Made by a program: the position numbers and the translations under genes
In this document: in pieces, positions 27,607 through 38,121 of the stretch
How positions within the stretch are numbered: position 1 is the stretch's first letter
Layout of the letters: every line of letters starts with the position of its first letter
NCBI GenBank assembly: GCA_003252105.1
Contig: QKDL01000023.1
Coordinates: 1 to 64,000 of the forward strand
Reading direction: 5' to 3'
DNA length: 64,000 bases
DNA from: Arcobacter sp.
GTDB taxonomy: Bacteria > Campylobacterota > Campylobacteria > Campylobacterales > Arcobacteraceae
The notes under the pieces: model-generated
The model's input: the letters and a program-made list of their open reading frames with translations, nothing else
What the model was told of the DNA's origin: nothing
Database searches by the model: none

Positions 27607-29154
27607 ATGATTAATAGAATATATTTAAAAGATTTTTTATCTTTTGGTGAAGTAGATTTAGAATTAAAAAAAGGTTTAGTAGTATTTACAGGTCCTAGTG
27701 GAGCTGGAAAATCTGTGTTGATGCAAACAATTCTTTCTTTGTTTGCAATAACTGATAGCAAAGCAAGTTTAGGGGAAGTTACCTTATCAAATTTAGCTAT
27801 TGAAGATGAAGCTTATGATATACAAAAAGATGAAGATATTGTAGTAAAGCAGATAAAAAAAGATAAAGTAAGATACTTTTTAAATGCTCAAACTATTTCA
27901 AAAAAAAGCTTAAATCAGTTTTCAAAAAAACTAATCAAACATCTTCATCTAAAAGATACAAGCGATTTTGACAGTGATAAACTTATAGATTTTCTTGATA
28001 CTCTTTGCCAAAAAGAATCTTCTACTTTTAAAACACTAAAAGAGGAGTTTATAAAAGATTTTCAAGAGTTGCAAAAGGTAAAAGCTGAATTAAAAAAGAT
28101 AAATGATGATGAATCAAAGCTTGAAGATTTAAAAGAGTTTGCCAAATTTGAGATTGAAAAGATACAATCAATAAATCCTCAAATCGGTGAGTATGAAGAG
28201 TTAAATGAGATAAAAAAAAGATTATCTAAAAAAGAAAAAATTCAAGAAGCTATTGAAAAAGCTAGTCCACTTTTTTCATATACCTCTTCAGTTACAACAG
28301 CTTTAGAACATTTGGATGAAGATGGAACTTTTTTCGATGATGCTATAAATGAGTTAAACAATATTTTTGAAAAGTTTAATGACTCTTTAATGGAGATGGA
28401 AGAGTTAGATATAGAAACTGTTTTAGACAGGATAGAAAAACTTTCATCTTTACAAAAAAGATTTGGTTCTATTCAAGAAGCTTTGGAATATAAAGACAAA
28501 AAACAAGAAGAGTTAGATTCTTATGAAAATATCTCTTTTGAAAAATCTTTATTAGAAAAAAAATTAGTTGAATTAAGTTCAAAAATAGAAAAACAAGTAG
28601 AAAAAATAAGCTTATTTAGAAAAGATGCCATAAAAATAGTTGAAGAAAAAATAAACTATTATTTAAAGTATTTATATCTATCAAATGCAAAAATCAATTT
28701 GATTAAAAAAGAGTTGGATAAAAGTGGAATAGATGAAGTTGTCTTTGAACTAAATGGGGTTAATCTTGATACAATCAGTAGTGGAGAGTTCAACAGACTA
28801 AGACTTGCATTACTAACAACAATCAGTGAGTTTGATATCATAGAAAATGGAATTTTATTTTTAGATGAGATAGATGCAAACTTAAGTGGAAAAGAGAGTT
28901 CTGCTATTGCAAAAGTATTAGATAAACTTTCTAACTCTTATCAAATCTTTGCCATCTCTCATCAACCTCAATTAACATCAACTGCTAATCAACATTTTTT
29001 AGTGGATAAAAAAGATGGTGTTTCAAGTGTAAAAGCTTTAGATAAAGACTCAAGAGTAAATGAAATAGCAAGAATGATAAGTGGTGAAAATATTACAGAT
29101 GATGCTTATAGTTTTGCTAAGAATCTATTAGAGGAGAAAAAAGAGTTTATATAA
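27607..29154 (+). CDS. recN: DNA repair ATPase RecN
   Basis: A 515-residue SMC-like ATPase. Walker A is GPSGAGKS at 29-36, a coiled-coil arm spans about 160-375, the ABC signature is ISSGEFNRLRLAL and Walker B is ILFLDEIDANLSG. It acts in double-strand break repair. It is shorter than E. coli RecN (about 550) but has all ATPase elements; the signature has SSGE where SGGE is usual. It is coupled to nadK. Its end overlaps the convergent ankyrin gene by 8 bases. Confidence 0.9.
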   Translation: MINRIYLKDFLSFGEVDLELKKGLVVFTGPSGAGKSVLMQTILSLFAITDSKASLGEVTLSNLAIEDEAYDIQKDEDIVVKQIKKDKVRYFLNAQTISKKSLNQFSKKLIKHLHLKDTSDFDSDKLIDFLDTLCQKESSTFKTLKEEFIKDFQELQKVKAELKKINDDESKLEDLKEFAKFEIEKIQSINPQIGEYEELNEIKKRLSKKEKIQEAIEKASPLFSYTSSVTTALEHLDEDGTFFDDAINELNNIFEKFNDSLMEMEELDIETVLDRIEKLSSLQKRFGSIQEALEYKDKKQEELDSYENISFEKSLLEKKLVELSSKIEKQVEKISLFRKDAIKIVEEKINYYLKYLYLSNAKINLIKKELDKSGIDEVVFELNGVNLDTISSGEFNRLRLALLTTISEFDIIENGILFLDEIDANLSGKESSAIAKVLDKLSNSYQIFAISHQPQLTSTANQHFLVDKKDGVSSVKALDKDSRVNEIARMISGENITDDAYSFAKNLLEEKKEFI

Positions 29155-31072
29155 CGTCAAACTCTTTTAACATATTATCCACTAATATTTGTACTTTAGT
29201 TTTTTCATTTTTTGTTTTTGCTTTATCAACTAACTCTTTTAAACTTGGATGAAATTTCTTTAAGAAATTTAATATATATTTAGTTTTTTTATGTGGATTA
29301 TTTACATGGGCATTTAGCTCAATAAACTCAATTACAAAGTCTATGTATCCTAGAAAAGCTGCATAGTTTATTGGTAATACACCAAACTTATCCACTTCAT
29401 TTAATAGTTTTCTATTATAAGGGTATACTTGTTTAAAAACTTTTAAATTATTTTTCCATACAGCATTGTGGATAAGATTTCTTCCTCTATTATCTATGGC
29501 ATTTATATCAGCACCAGAATGGATAAGAAGTTTTATAGCAATTTGATCACAATTTAAAATAGCTTTATGTAAAGTGATCCCACCATATGAATCTTTTGCA
29601 TTTACATTAGCTCCCATCATAATAATTGAGTGTAGGGTGCTATGATATAGTCTAAGTTCATTATCTGTTGAAAAGTTTTGATTTTCATCCATATATTTAT
29701 AGATAATATTTTCTTTGTTTATATCTGCTTGATTTATATCTGAGCCATATTTGATTAGAAGTTTACACAACTCTAAATTGTTATATCTTACTGCATCAAA
29801 AAAATAGGGTTCTCCCATAGAGTTTAGTAAAGTTAAGTTAACATCGGCATTTATTAAAACTGAGGTTAATATTGTTTTATAATCTGTATTAAAATCTATC
29901 TCTTTTTTTTGTGAGCCTCTGATTTTTTTATTGTTATTGATTGCTAAAATTGCATCAATAAGTTTTTCAATAACTGTTTTTTCATTTTTATCTTTGATAT
30001 TTGCATTTGCACCATAATCAAGAAGTATAGATATTATATCAAGGTATTCTTCACCTTTTAATATAATCTCATTTAAAGCTGTTTCATTGTGTTTATTTAA
30101 CACATCTATATTTACTTCATAATCTAAAAGTTCTGTTAAAATATCAACACATTTATGTTTAACAGGAAGAGAGATAGCTGTTTCATTTTTATTATTACAA
30201 ATATTAACATCTATATTTTCTTCAATTATTATAGGTATAAAAGCAATTAATTCTTTTATTTCAAGATGTTCATTACTTTTATCTTTTGTTTTATGTTCAA
30301 GATAGTAATCTTTTCTTTTGATTATATATTTTATAAGATGAATTAGTAGATTGTTTCCTTCTATATCGATACAATTGATATCTAATCCATATTTGAGTAA
30401 AAAGAAAAATAGATCTTCACTTTGAATTCCATTTTCAACTAGATAAAAAAGTAGATTTTTCCCATATGGGTCAACCACATGGGGATCTGGAAAATAATTT
30501 AAGACTTTTTCTAATATCTCAAAGTTAGTAAATGTATATTTATAAAATAAAATTTCAGTAGTTTTATTAATATTATTATCATTTAATAAATCATCTAAGA
30601 TTTTTAAATTTTGAGCACGAATTGCTAGGTGTAATAGTGTATGGTTTTGACTATTTCTTCTATTTATATCTTTTAAATAAGGTTTAAGTTGTTTAAAAAT
30701 ATTAAAATGATTATTTAGTATTGCAAACTCTATTGCTGTATAACCATTTTGACTCTCAAAATTTACATTTGTCCCAGCAGTTAAAAGTTCATCTATAATT
30801 TCAGTATAACCATATTTTGCTGCAATCATTATAGGAGTTTCACCTGTTGTGTCAGCAGCATTTATATTTATGCCATTTTTTATTAAACACTTTACAGACT
30901 CAATAAGATTATCAGGAATTGTTAGATGTAAAAAATTTTGTTGATTACTATTTTTATGATTTATATTGATATGTTGTAACATTGAGTTGACTTTATCTTC
31001 ATTAAAAGTAGTATTTTTTAGTTCGGTTACAACATCTTCATATGTTGTTTTTTTAAATAATTTATTTAACAT
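29147..31072 (-). CDS. Ankyrin-repeat protein
   Basis: A 641-residue protein made almost wholly of ankyrin repeats, about fifteen of about 33 residues, with units such as NAADTTGETPIMIAAKYGYTE, cut here, GADINAIDNRGRNLIHNAV and GANANIKDKNEKTVIEKLI. No signal peptide or membrane helix: a cytosolic scaffold of unknown partner. I start at the ATG ending at 31072, which has GAGGG 8 bases upstream; another ATG five codons earlier overlaps that ribosome site. It is convergent with recN and divergent from the chemoreceptor. Ankyrin repeats in bacteria do not imply a host effector, and nothing here suggests export. Confidence 0.85.
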   Translation of the reverse strand: MLNKLFKKTTYEDVVTELKNTTFNEDKVNSMLQHININHKNSNQQNFLHLTIPDNLIESVKCLIKNGININAADTTGETPIMIAAKYGYTEIIDELLTAGTNVNFESQNGYTAIEFAILNNHFNIFKQLKPYLKDINRRNSQNHTLLHLAIRAQNLKILDDLLNDNNINKTTEILFYKYTFTNFEILEKVLNYFPDPHVVDPYGKNLLFYLVENGIQSEDLFFFLLKYGLDINCIDIEGNNLLIHLIKYIIKRKDYYLEHKTKDKSNEHLEIKELIAFIPIIIEENIDVNICNNKNETAISLPVKHKCVDILTELLDYEVNIDVLNKHNETALNEIILKGEEYLDIISILLDYGANANIKDKNEKTVIEKLIDAILAINNNKKIRGSQKKEIDFNTDYKTILTSVLINADVNLTLLNSMGEPYFFDAVRYNNLELCKLLIKYGSDINQADINKENIIYKYMDENQNFSTDNELRLYHSTLHSIIMMGANVNAKDSYGGITLHKAILNCDQIAIKLLIHSGADINAIDNRGRNLIHNAVWKNNLKVFKQVYPYNRKLLNEVDKFGVLPINYAAFLGYIDFVIEFIELNAHVNNPHKKTKYILNFLKKFHPSLKELVDKAKTKNEKTKVQILVDNMLKEFDVI

Positions 31073-31217
31073 CAAATAAACCCTCATAGATTAAAGTTAC
31101 ATTTTAACATACTTTATTGAAATAATATATTATGAATTTGCATCAATTAAATCTGCTTTGACTTTTTATGTCTCAAAGTGATAAAATATAAGCGGAGATA
31201 ATAAGGAGAATGATCGG

Positions 31218-34100
31218 ATGAAGGACTTATCAATAAAGGCGAAATTACTATTAATTTCGTTAGTTGCAATAGTAATTGTTTCTATATCAATTGCAGTAGA
31301 ATCAATATATTCTTTAAAAAAACTTTCAAAACAGAATATTGAAGAGTATAAAACAGAAGCTTATAATAAAAAAGAAGCAGAGCTTAAAAACTATATATCA
31401 TTGGCTATGAAAACAGTTAATTCATATTATGAAAGAACAGCGATAGATAAAGTTAAGTTAGAAGTACAAGAAGAATTAAAAAAACAAACAGGTTTCATAT
31501 TTTCTATTTTGGAATCTGAATATAAAAGGTTAAAAGGGATAATACCTGATGATCAATTAGAGTATAGATTAAAAACAATAGTTGAGGGTACAAGATATGG
31601 ACAGTCAGGTTATTTTTGGATAAATGATGTAGATGCCATTATTGTAATGCATCCAATAAAACCAGCACTTAATGGAAAAGATTTAAGTGATTTTAAAGAC
31701 AAAGCAGGAAAACAAATCTTTACTGAATTTGCAAAAGTTGCAAAAACAGATGGAGAGGGATTTGTAGATTATGTTTGGCCAAAACCAGGTTTTGAAGAGC
31801 CTCAACCAAAAGTATCTTATGTTAAACTTTTTGCACCTTATAATTGGGTAATAGGAACAGGAGAATATGTTTCAGATGTTTCTTCTACATTAAAAGAAGA
31901 GGCTTTAACAACTATAAAAAATATGGGATATGGAAAAAGTGGATATTTTTGGATAAATGATTCATATCCTAAAATGATTATGCATCCTATAAATTCAAAG
32001 TTAAATGGAAATGATTTATCTAATGTAAAAGATCCTAATGGAAAAGCATTATTTAAAGAGATGGTTAAAGTCACATCAAATAATAATGATGGTGGAATTG
32101 TAAAATATATGTGGGAAAAACCTGGGAAAAAAGAGCCACAACCAAAACTATCATATGTTCAAAAGTTTGAACCTTGGGATTGGATAATAGGAACAGGAGA
32201 GTATGTAGATAATATTGAAGAAAATATTATGAAAATGCAAGAACATACAACTGAACAAATAGATGACGTAGTTATAAAAATATCAGTTTTTACATTGATC
32301 TCTATTATAATTATTTATTTAGTATATTCATTTTTAATTAAAAGAGTGATTATCAATCCTTTAGAGTATTTAGATGAAGCTATAAATGAAGTATCATCTG
32401 GAAATGGTGATAATAAAGAGATTAAAAAACTTTCAAATGATGAGATTGGAAAAGTTGTTGATAGTTTCAATGCCTATATTAAAAAGTTACAAGATGGTTA
32501 TGCACAAGATGCTATTGTTATAGAAGAGGTTGAGAATATTATTCAAAAAGTGAATAATGGTTTTTATGTTTATAAAGTTGATAAAACTTCTGATAATCCA
32601 ATTATTCAAAAATTAAGAGCATCTATAAATTCAATGATTGATTCAACAAATGAAAAACTAGAAGAGATAAATAACATACTTTTACAGTATGGTAATTCGG
32701 ACTTTGATTATAAAGTTACACAATCAGGAACTACATCAAATGGTATTATTGGATCAATTTTAACAAGTAGTAAACAGTTAGGTTCAACTGTATCAGAGTT
32801 TTTATCTATGATTGTTTTAACAGGAGAAAAATTAAATAAAGATATCGATGTATTATCTACATCATCTAGTAAATTATCATCATCTGCAAATGAACAAGCA
32901 GCATCTTTAGAAGAAACAGCTGCTGCTATTGAAGAGATAACTTCTGTTGTTAAATCAAGTGCTGAAAAAGTAAATAGAATGTCTATTTTGGCAAATGATT
33001 TAAATCAAGCTTCAAAAGATGGTGAGCAGTTAGCATTAAAAACAACAAATGCAATGGATGATATAGATCAACAAGTACAATCTATAAATGATGCAATCAC
33101 TGTAATTGACCAAATAGCATTTCAAACAAATATTTTATCACTTAATGCAGCCGTTGAAGCAGCAACAGCTGGAGAAGCAGGAAAAGGATTTGCAGTAGTT
33201 GCACAAGAGGTTAGAAATCTAGCTTCAAGAAGTGCAGAAGCAGCTAAAGAGATTAAAAATATAGTTGAAGCAGCAACGGCTAAGGCAAATGAAGGTAAAC
33301 AAATTGCTGATAATATGATTGGCGGATATACTGAACTTAATACTAAAATTAGTGAAACTATTGCACTTATTTCAGATGTAACAACTGCAAGTAAAGAGCA
33401 AGAAACAGGTATTGTTCAAATTAATGATGTAATCAATTCACTAGATCAAGCTACCCAAGTAAACGCTTCATCTGCTACTCAAATTTCAAATCTAGCTAAT
33501 GAGGTTACAAATCTATCAAAAGATTTATTAAGTATTGCAGATAGAGCAAAATTTAATGGTGAGAAAAAATCTCAAATTTGTGATATTGATTTAGTATTTC
33601 AAATATCTAAATTAAAAAATGATCATATAATTTTCAAAAATACAAATTTTGCAAATGTTGGAACTTTTAAAACTTGGAGTGTAAAATCTTGTAGTGAGTG
33701 TGATTTTGGTAAATGGATAAATGAACAAGAACATAAAGGTTTATCTTTTACAAAAACATCAAACTGGTCTATTATGAAAGAGAACCATGAAAAAGTACAT
33801 AAATCAGTTCAAGAATATATTGAAAAAAATGCTTCAAATGCATCTAATAATAAACTTGAAGAGATTTCTCAAAATTTAGAGATTGCAACTTCTAATCTTT
33901 TTGATAATATGGATACTTTAAAAATTGAACACTGTAAATCATTTAAAAGTAGTGAAGTAGTAGAATCTAAACTTAAAAATGATGAGCTTAAAAAAGTAAG
34001 CAATAGTGTAAAAACTATCAAAAAAGAAGTAGTTATTGAAAAAGAAAAAAAAGTGATAACTCCTAAACATACAAATGATGATGAGTGGGAAAGCTTTTAA
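31218..34100 (+). CDS. Chemoreceptor with two Cache domains and a zinc-binding CZB domain
   Basis: A 960-residue methyl-accepting chemotaxis protein. Order: membrane helix at about 9-29; Cache domain 1 at about 125-215 ([19 protein letters not shown]); Cache domain 2 at about 230-335 ([19 protein letters not shown]); second helix at about 352-372; HAMP; signalling domain at about 540-780 with [20 protein letters not shown]; and a CZB domain at about 786-870 with His in NDHIIF, Cys in ECDFGKW and two His in ENHEKVH. CZB domains bind zinc and report zinc or hypochlorite to the signalling core. The tandem Cache pair should bind a small ligand such as an organic acid. Start is ATG with AAGGAG 9 bases upstream. 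It is convergent with the receiver-PAS gene. Confidence 0.93.
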   Translation: MKDLSIKAKLLLISLVAIVIVSISIAVESIYSLKKLSKQNIEEYKTEAYNKKEAELKNYISLAMKTVNSYYERTAIDKVKLEVQEELKKQTGFIFSILESEYKRLKGIIPDDQLEYRLKTIVEGTRYGQSGYFWINDVDAIIVMHPIKPALNGKDLSDFKDKAGKQIFTEFAKVAKTDGEGFVDYVWPKPGFEEPQPKVSYVKLFAPYNWVIGTGEYVSDVSSTLKEEALTTIKNMGYGKSGYFWINDSYPKMIMHPINSKLNGNDLSNVKDPNGKALFKEMVKVTSNNNDGGIVKYMWEKPGKKEPQPKLSYVQKFEPWDWIIGTGEYVDNIEENIMKMQEHTTEQIDDVVIKISVFTLISIIIIYLVYSFLIKRVIINPLEYLDEAINEVSSGNGDNKEIKKLSNDEIGKVVDSFNAYIKKLQDGYAQDAIVIEEVENIIQKVNNGFYVYKVDKTSDNPIIQKLRASINSMIDSTNEKLEEINNILLQYGNSDFDYKVTQSGTTSNGIIGSILTSSKQLGSTVSEFLSMIVLTGEKLNKDIDVLSTSSSKLSSSANEQAASLEETAAAIEEITSVVKSSAEKVNRMSILANDLNQASKDGEQLALKTTNAMDDIDQQVQSINDAITVIDQIAFQTNILSLNAAVEAATAGEAGKGFAVVAQEVRNLASRSAEAAKEIKNIVEAATAKANEGKQIADNMIGGYTELNTKISETIALISDVTTASKEQETGIVQINDVINSLDQATQVNASSATQISNLANEVTNLSKDLLSIADRAKFNGEKKSQICDIDLVFQISKLKNDHIIFKNTNFANVGTFKTWSVKSCSECDFGKWINEQEHKGLSFTKTSNWSIMKENHEKVHKSVQEYIEKNASNASNNKLEEISQNLEIATSNLFDNMDTLKIEHCKSFKSSEVVESKLKNDELKKVSNSVKTIKKEVVIEKEKKVITPKHTNDDEWESF

Positions 34101-34110
34101 TTGAAATAAA

Positions 34111-34133
34111 AAGGGGAGTTTAACTCTCCCTTT
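34111..34133. terminator. Shared terminator between convergent genes
   Basis: AAGGGGAGTT and AACTCTCCCTT form a stem with one bulged base, between the chemoreceptor stop and the receiver-PAS stop. A T-run follows on the plus strand and AAATAA-type A-run on the other side, so it can serve both genes. Confidence 0.75.
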
Positions 34134-34134
34134 G

Positions 34135-35364
34135 TTATTTATTTTTTATGTTATTAATTAGATCAATAAGGTCATTAATCTTTTTGTTTTTTGAGATAAT
34201 CTCTTCTTGTGAATATAAATATTTTTCTTTTAATCCTTTTACTTCCTCTTTTAGTTCAAGATTTTCTTCAAAAAGAAGATCATGTTTTCTTTTTACAATT
34301 TCTAATTTTTTAATATGACTTTGAATCTCTTCATTTTTTGAGTTTAATATCTTTTCATTTTTTTCATTGTTTTTTTCCATCTGTAATTCGTAATGGGTCA
34401 ATTGTCTCTCTTTTGCAATTGCTTTTTGTTTTTCATTTTCAAGTTGTAAACTACAATTTGCAATAAAGTTATTTTCATTATTTAACTGTTTTTGTAAATC
34501 TTTTATGATTGATTTATATTCAGCTTCTTTTCTATTTGCTTCTTGAATACTTAATAAGACTTTTCTATGAAAATCTCTTTTTTTAAGATTCTCCTGAGTT
34601 GTTAAAAATGCTATTGTGATATATTCATCTTTTTGAAATGATTTGATTTTAAATACAGTATTATTAAGATAAAAAGTCTCTTGGTTTTTAGATAAAAATT
34701 TTGTATCACCTTTAAAAAGTTTGTCTTCTCTTAATAATGACCAAGTATCTTCAATTATCTTTTTAGGAATACTAGGATGTATAATATTATTAAAATTTAA
34801 CTCTTGCAAATCTTTTTCATCGTAACCTGAAATCTCTTGCATAGATTTGTTCATATATGTAATTTGACCATCTTCTAACATTTTAAATATTAAAGCAACA
34901 CTATCTACTGCTTCAATATAGTTTTCAATCTCTTTCTGTTTCTCTTCGAGTCTTTTTTGAAAAAATAGTTTCTCACATAATAAATCTATTTTTTGGAGTA
35001 AATCAGGGATTTTGATAGGTTTTATAATATAATAGTTTGCATTTAAATTTATAGCTTCCAATATTGAATCTATCTCTAATTTAGCAGTAGTAAAAATAAA
35101 AGGTAGATTTAAATCTCTTAGTCTAATTCTTTTAAGTAATTCAATACCATCTAGTTTAGGCATTATAATATCTGATACAATAATATCAATTTCATTACTA
35201 TATTTATTATAAAATTCATACGCTTCAAGACCATTGCTAGCTTCTATAATATTTTTAAAATATTTTTTTAGTGTATTTACTAATATTTTTCTATCTGTAT
35301 TAGAATCTTCTGCTATTAGTAGAGTTATATTCTCTAATGAATTTTGGTTCAAAATTGACTCCAT
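34135..35364 (-). CDS. Receiver-PAS-coiled-coil response regulator without a known output domain
   Basis: A 409-residue cytosolic protein. A receiver domain fills about 12-130, with acidic pocket ED at 19-20, phospho-acceptor Asp65 (IVSDIIMPKLDG), Thr in FTTAK and Lys in YIIKPI. A PAS domain follows at about 145-250 (YMNKSMQEISGYDEKDL). The rest, about 270-405, is a long coiled coil rich in Glu, Lys and Gln. No histidine kinase, GGDEF, EAL, HTH or CheC part is present, so the output must be a protein contact. It sits next to a chemoreceptor, but is convergent with it. It has no close histidine kinase gene. Call is firm for REC and PAS; function is unknown. Confidence 0.85.
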   Translation of the reverse strand: MESILNQNSLENITLLIAEDSNTDRKILVNTLKKYFKNIIEASNGLEAYEFYNKYSNEIDIIVSDIIMPKLDGIELLKRIRLRDLNLPFIFTTAKLEIDSILEAINLNANYYIIKPIKIPDLLQKIDLLCEKLFFQKRLEEKQKEIENYIEAVDSVALIFKMLEDGQITYMNKSMQEISGYDEKDLQELNFNNIIHPSIPKKIIEDTWSLLREDKLFKGDTKFLSKNQETFYLNNTVFKIKSFQKDEYITIAFLTTQENLKKRDFHRKVLLSIQEANRKEAEYKSIIKDLQKQLNNENNFIANCSLQLENEKQKAIAKERQLTHYELQMEKNNEKNEKILNSKNEEIQSHIKKLEIVKRKHDLLFEENLELKEEVKGLKEKYLYSQEEIISKNKKINDLIDLINNIKNK

Positions 35365-35482
35365 GATTAATAATAAAAGATTATAACAAATAAAATCAAA
35401 ATAAAGAAAATTTGATTTGGAAGTAAAACTCTTAAATTTTTAATTAAAATAACAAACAAAATCTTATTTAAAAAACTTTAGA

Positions 35483-35488
35483 TATAAT
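35483..35488 (+). promoter_or_regulatory. Likely -10 box of the U32 peptidase–rimM block
   Basis: TATAAT preceded by a T/A-rich stretch, 33 bases before the ATG at 35522. A GAAAGG ribosome site follows. Confidence 0.55.
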
Positions 35489-35521
35489 ATCAAATTTCAA
35501 AATTGTAACTGAAAGGTAAAA

Positions 35522-36814
35522 ATGGATAATAAAGTTGAACTTCTAAGTCCTGCTGGTAATTTAGAAAAGTTAAAAATAGCTTTTAAATATGGTGCAGATG
35601 CAGTATATGGAGGAGTTAGTCACTTTAGTTTAAGAATTAGAAGCGGTAAAGAATTTACTTATGAAACTTTTAAAGAGGGGATTGATTATGCACACTCTTT
35701 GGGTAAAAAAGTTTATGCAACTATAAATGGTTTTCCTTTCAATTCACAAATAGATTTATTAAAAAAACATATTGTAGAAATGGCAAAACTTGAGCCCGAT
35801 GCTTTGATAGTTGCAGCACCAGGGGTTGTAAAACTTTGTAGAGAACTTGCTCCTAATATTCCTATTCATCTTTCAACACAAGCAAATGTAATGAACTATT
35901 TAGATGCACAAGTATATTATGATATGGGTGTTAGAAGAATTATTGCAGCACGTGAGATTAGCTTAAAAGATGTAATTGAAATAAAAAAACATCTTCCTGA
36001 TATGGAGATAGAGATTTTTGTACATGGTTCAATGTGTTTTGCATACAGTGGTAGATGTTTAGTAAGTGCTGTTCAAATGGGTAGAGTTCCAAACAGAGGA
36101 AGTTGTGCAAATGATTGTAGATTTCAATACACTTTGTATGCAGCAAATGAAGATCATAGTACACTATTTAGACTAGAAGAAGAACCAGGTGTTGGGACAT
36201 ATATTTTTAATGCAAAAGATATGAACTTGGCTTCACATTTAGATGAGATTTTAGAATCAGGAGCAGTAGATTCTGTTAAGATAGAAGGAAGAACAAAATC
36301 TCCATATTATGCAGCTGTAACAGCATATGCATATAGACAAGCTATAGATGATTTTTATTCACATAAGTTTGAAGCACAAAAATATCAAGAAGAGTTAGCA
36401 ACTACTAAAAATAGAGGTTTTACAGATGCATATTTGATTCATAGACCTTTTGAGAAAAATGATACACAAAATCATGAGTATGCTTTAAGTAAAGGAAGTT
36501 TTGAAGTAAGTGGTCTTGTAACAGAAGATGAAGAACATTTTTTATGTAAATATAAAACTTATCCAAATGAAGAAACTGAAATCTTTGCACCTTTGAACTC
36601 TATGATAGAAGAAGTTGACAATGAAATTGGTTCAATTTATAAAAAAGAAGATGGAAAATATTATATTACTTTTAAAAAGATATTAACTGAAACTAATAAA
36701 GAGTTAGAATCAGTACATAGTGGAAATACAAATAAAATAAAACTTCCAGGAAAATTACCATACCTTACTATGCTAAGGATTGAAAATGATGAAGAGGAGA
36801 GTTGTAGTAATTAA
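35522..36814 (+). CDS. U32 family peptidase-like protein (TrhP/YegQ-type)
   Basis: A 430-residue U32 protein. The N-terminus ELLSPAGNLEKLKIAFKYGADAVYGG and the U32 signature EIFVHGSMCFAYSGRC with Cys-rich NRGSCANDCRFQY match the group that includes E. coli YegQ/TrhP, which is needed for 5-hydroxyuridine formation at position 34 of some tRNAs. The four Cys probably bind an iron-sulfur cluster. Peptidase activity is the old family label; tRNA modification is the better-founded role for the YegQ branch, though I infer it here. It starts the conserved block, two bases before the next gene. The C-terminal part is a beta-barrel domain. Confidence 0.85.
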   Translation: MDNKVELLSPAGNLEKLKIAFKYGADAVYGGVSHFSLRIRSGKEFTYETFKEGIDYAHSLGKKVYATINGFPFNSQIDLLKKHIVEMAKLEPDALIVAAPGVVKLCRELAPNIPIHLSTQANVMNYLDAQVYYDMGVRRIIAAREISLKDVIEIKKHLPDMEIEIFVHGSMCFAYSGRCLVSAVQMGRVPNRGSCANDCRFQYTLYAANEDHSTLFRLEEEPGVGTYIFNAKDMNLASHLDEILESGAVDSVKIEGRTKSPYYAAVTAYAYRQAIDDFYSHKFEAQKYQEELATTKNRGFTDAYLIHRPFEKNDTQNHEYALSKGSFEVSGLVTEDEEHFLCKYKTYPNEETEIFAPLNSMIEEVDNEIGSIYKKEDGKYYITFKKILTETNKELESVHSGNTNKIKLPGKLPYLTMLRIENDEEESCSN

Positions 36815-36816
36815 TA

Positions 36817-38121
36817 ATGGTAGTATTTAGATCGACTGAAAATATAAATATTAAAACTACAGATGGAACTTTAATAAAATATGAAAAACTTAAAAACCCT
36901 TCAAATTTTTTTAATGAAACAGTTTATATAACTACATATGAAGACTTTGAAAACCTAAAAAGAGTTTTCAAAAATGTTGGAGAAAAATATAAAACTAGAG
37001 TATTAGATGAAACTAAAATAAGATACCTAAGTCAATTTCCAAAAGAGTTAGGTATCTCAAATATTAATGAACACTCAATCAAACAGAGATTGGATTTTGA
37101 GTATAAAAAACTACATAGAATATCAGAAGATAAAGAGATAAACTCTGTATATTTAAATGAAAATAGGGTAGATATAGAAAAACAATTTTTTGGGGTATTA
37201 AAACAAGATATTTCTCTGATAATTTTAGGTAGTTTGGGAAACTCAATTTCTGAAATGATTTGTGCTTGTACTGCACTTAGAATTTTACATGAAAAATTAA
37301 AGAAAAAATTTAAAAGTGTAAAAATAGATATCTATTTAAATGCTTCTGAAAATAAGTATTATACCCGTGATAAAATGATTTTTGTTAATCAATCATTTAT
37401 AAATAAAGTTAGTGGTTTATCTATAGATGTAAAAGAGTTTTGTCAATACGATTTTTTCATTGATGCAAGTTCTGTGACTAATAGAAGTTATTTTAAAAAT
37501 TTAAAGTTAGTTGATGCTTGGCTTTATAAATTTGGTATAGATTATAAAAAAATCGATGATAGTTTAAAATATAATCAAATAAATTTATCTATGTATAAAC
37601 CACAAAGTAATTTAGAAGAAACTCTTAAAAAATTAAAGTTAAGAGGTAAACTTTTACTTTTCCATCCATACTCTGCAAATATAGATAAATCAATACCCAA
37701 AGATGCAGCTGCAAAACTTTTAAAAAAGCTTTTGATAAAGCTACCTGACTATATAATTGTTTCAATTTTAAAACTAGATTCTTCAATGGATGATGATAGA
37801 TTTGTAGATTTGAGTGAGCAATCAAAAAGTTTTTTAGATTATTCATATATTGTTTCAAATATGAATAAAATAATTACAGTAAATACTGCAACTTATCATA
37901 TTGCAGATGCTTTTTTTATCCCAACAATTGTGTTATTTACAAGTGTTACTAAAAAAGAGACGATAGCAAGTTATCCGTTAAGTAAAATTATCTATATAGA
38001 TGATAAAACCAAGAATTTAAGTAATTTTATTTTTGAAAATGAATCTTTAATTTTATACCGATTTACAGGTTGGAAAGAGTTAAAAGTTTCAAAGATTATT
38101 AAACTGTTAGAAACTTTTTGA
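36817..38121 (+). CDS. GT9-like (heptosyltransferase-fold) protein of unknown role
   Basis: A 434-residue protein whose second half resembles glycosyltransferase family 9: LIILGSLGNSISEMICACTALRIL as the first beta-alpha unit, LLLFHPYSAN for the sugar-nucleotide loop, and NKIITVNTATYHIADAFFIPTIVLFTS as the C-terminal nucleotide-binding element. The N-terminal 130 residues are extra. The Gly and Asp residues usual in GT9 active sites are not clearly kept, so it may be inactive or act on a different sugar. It lies between the U32 gene and purE; the purE promoter box overlaps its stop codon. Confidence in the family is moderate. Confidence 0.6.
   Translation: MVVFRSTENINIKTTDGTLIKYEKLKNPSNFFNETVYITTYEDFENLKRVFKNVGEKYKTRVLDETKIRYLSQFPKELGISNINEHSIKQRLDFEYKKLHRISEDKEINSVYLNENRVDIEKQFFGVLKQDISLIILGSLGNSISEMICACTALRILHEKLKKKFKSVKIDIYLNASENKYYTRDKMIFVNQSFINKVSGLSIDVKEFCQYDFFIDASSVTNRSYFKNLKLVDAWLYKFGIDYKKIDDSLKYNQINLSMYKPQSNLEETLKKLKLRGKLLLFHPYSANIDKSIPKDAAAKLLKKLLIKLPDYIIVSILKLDSSMDDDRFVDLSEQSKSFLDYSYIVSNMNKIITVNTATYHIADAFFIPTIVLFTSVTKKETIASYPLSKIIYIDDKTKNLSNFIFENESLILYRFTGWKELKVSKIIKLLETF

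Noticed and set aside
27607-29154. SMC, SbcC or ABC transporter instead of RecN
   Set aside because: Length, short coiled coil, the signature next to Walker B and the nadK-recN neighbourhood all fit RecN.
29147-31072. Secreted ankyrin effector
   Set aside because: No signal peptide, no secretion motif, and housekeeping neighbours.
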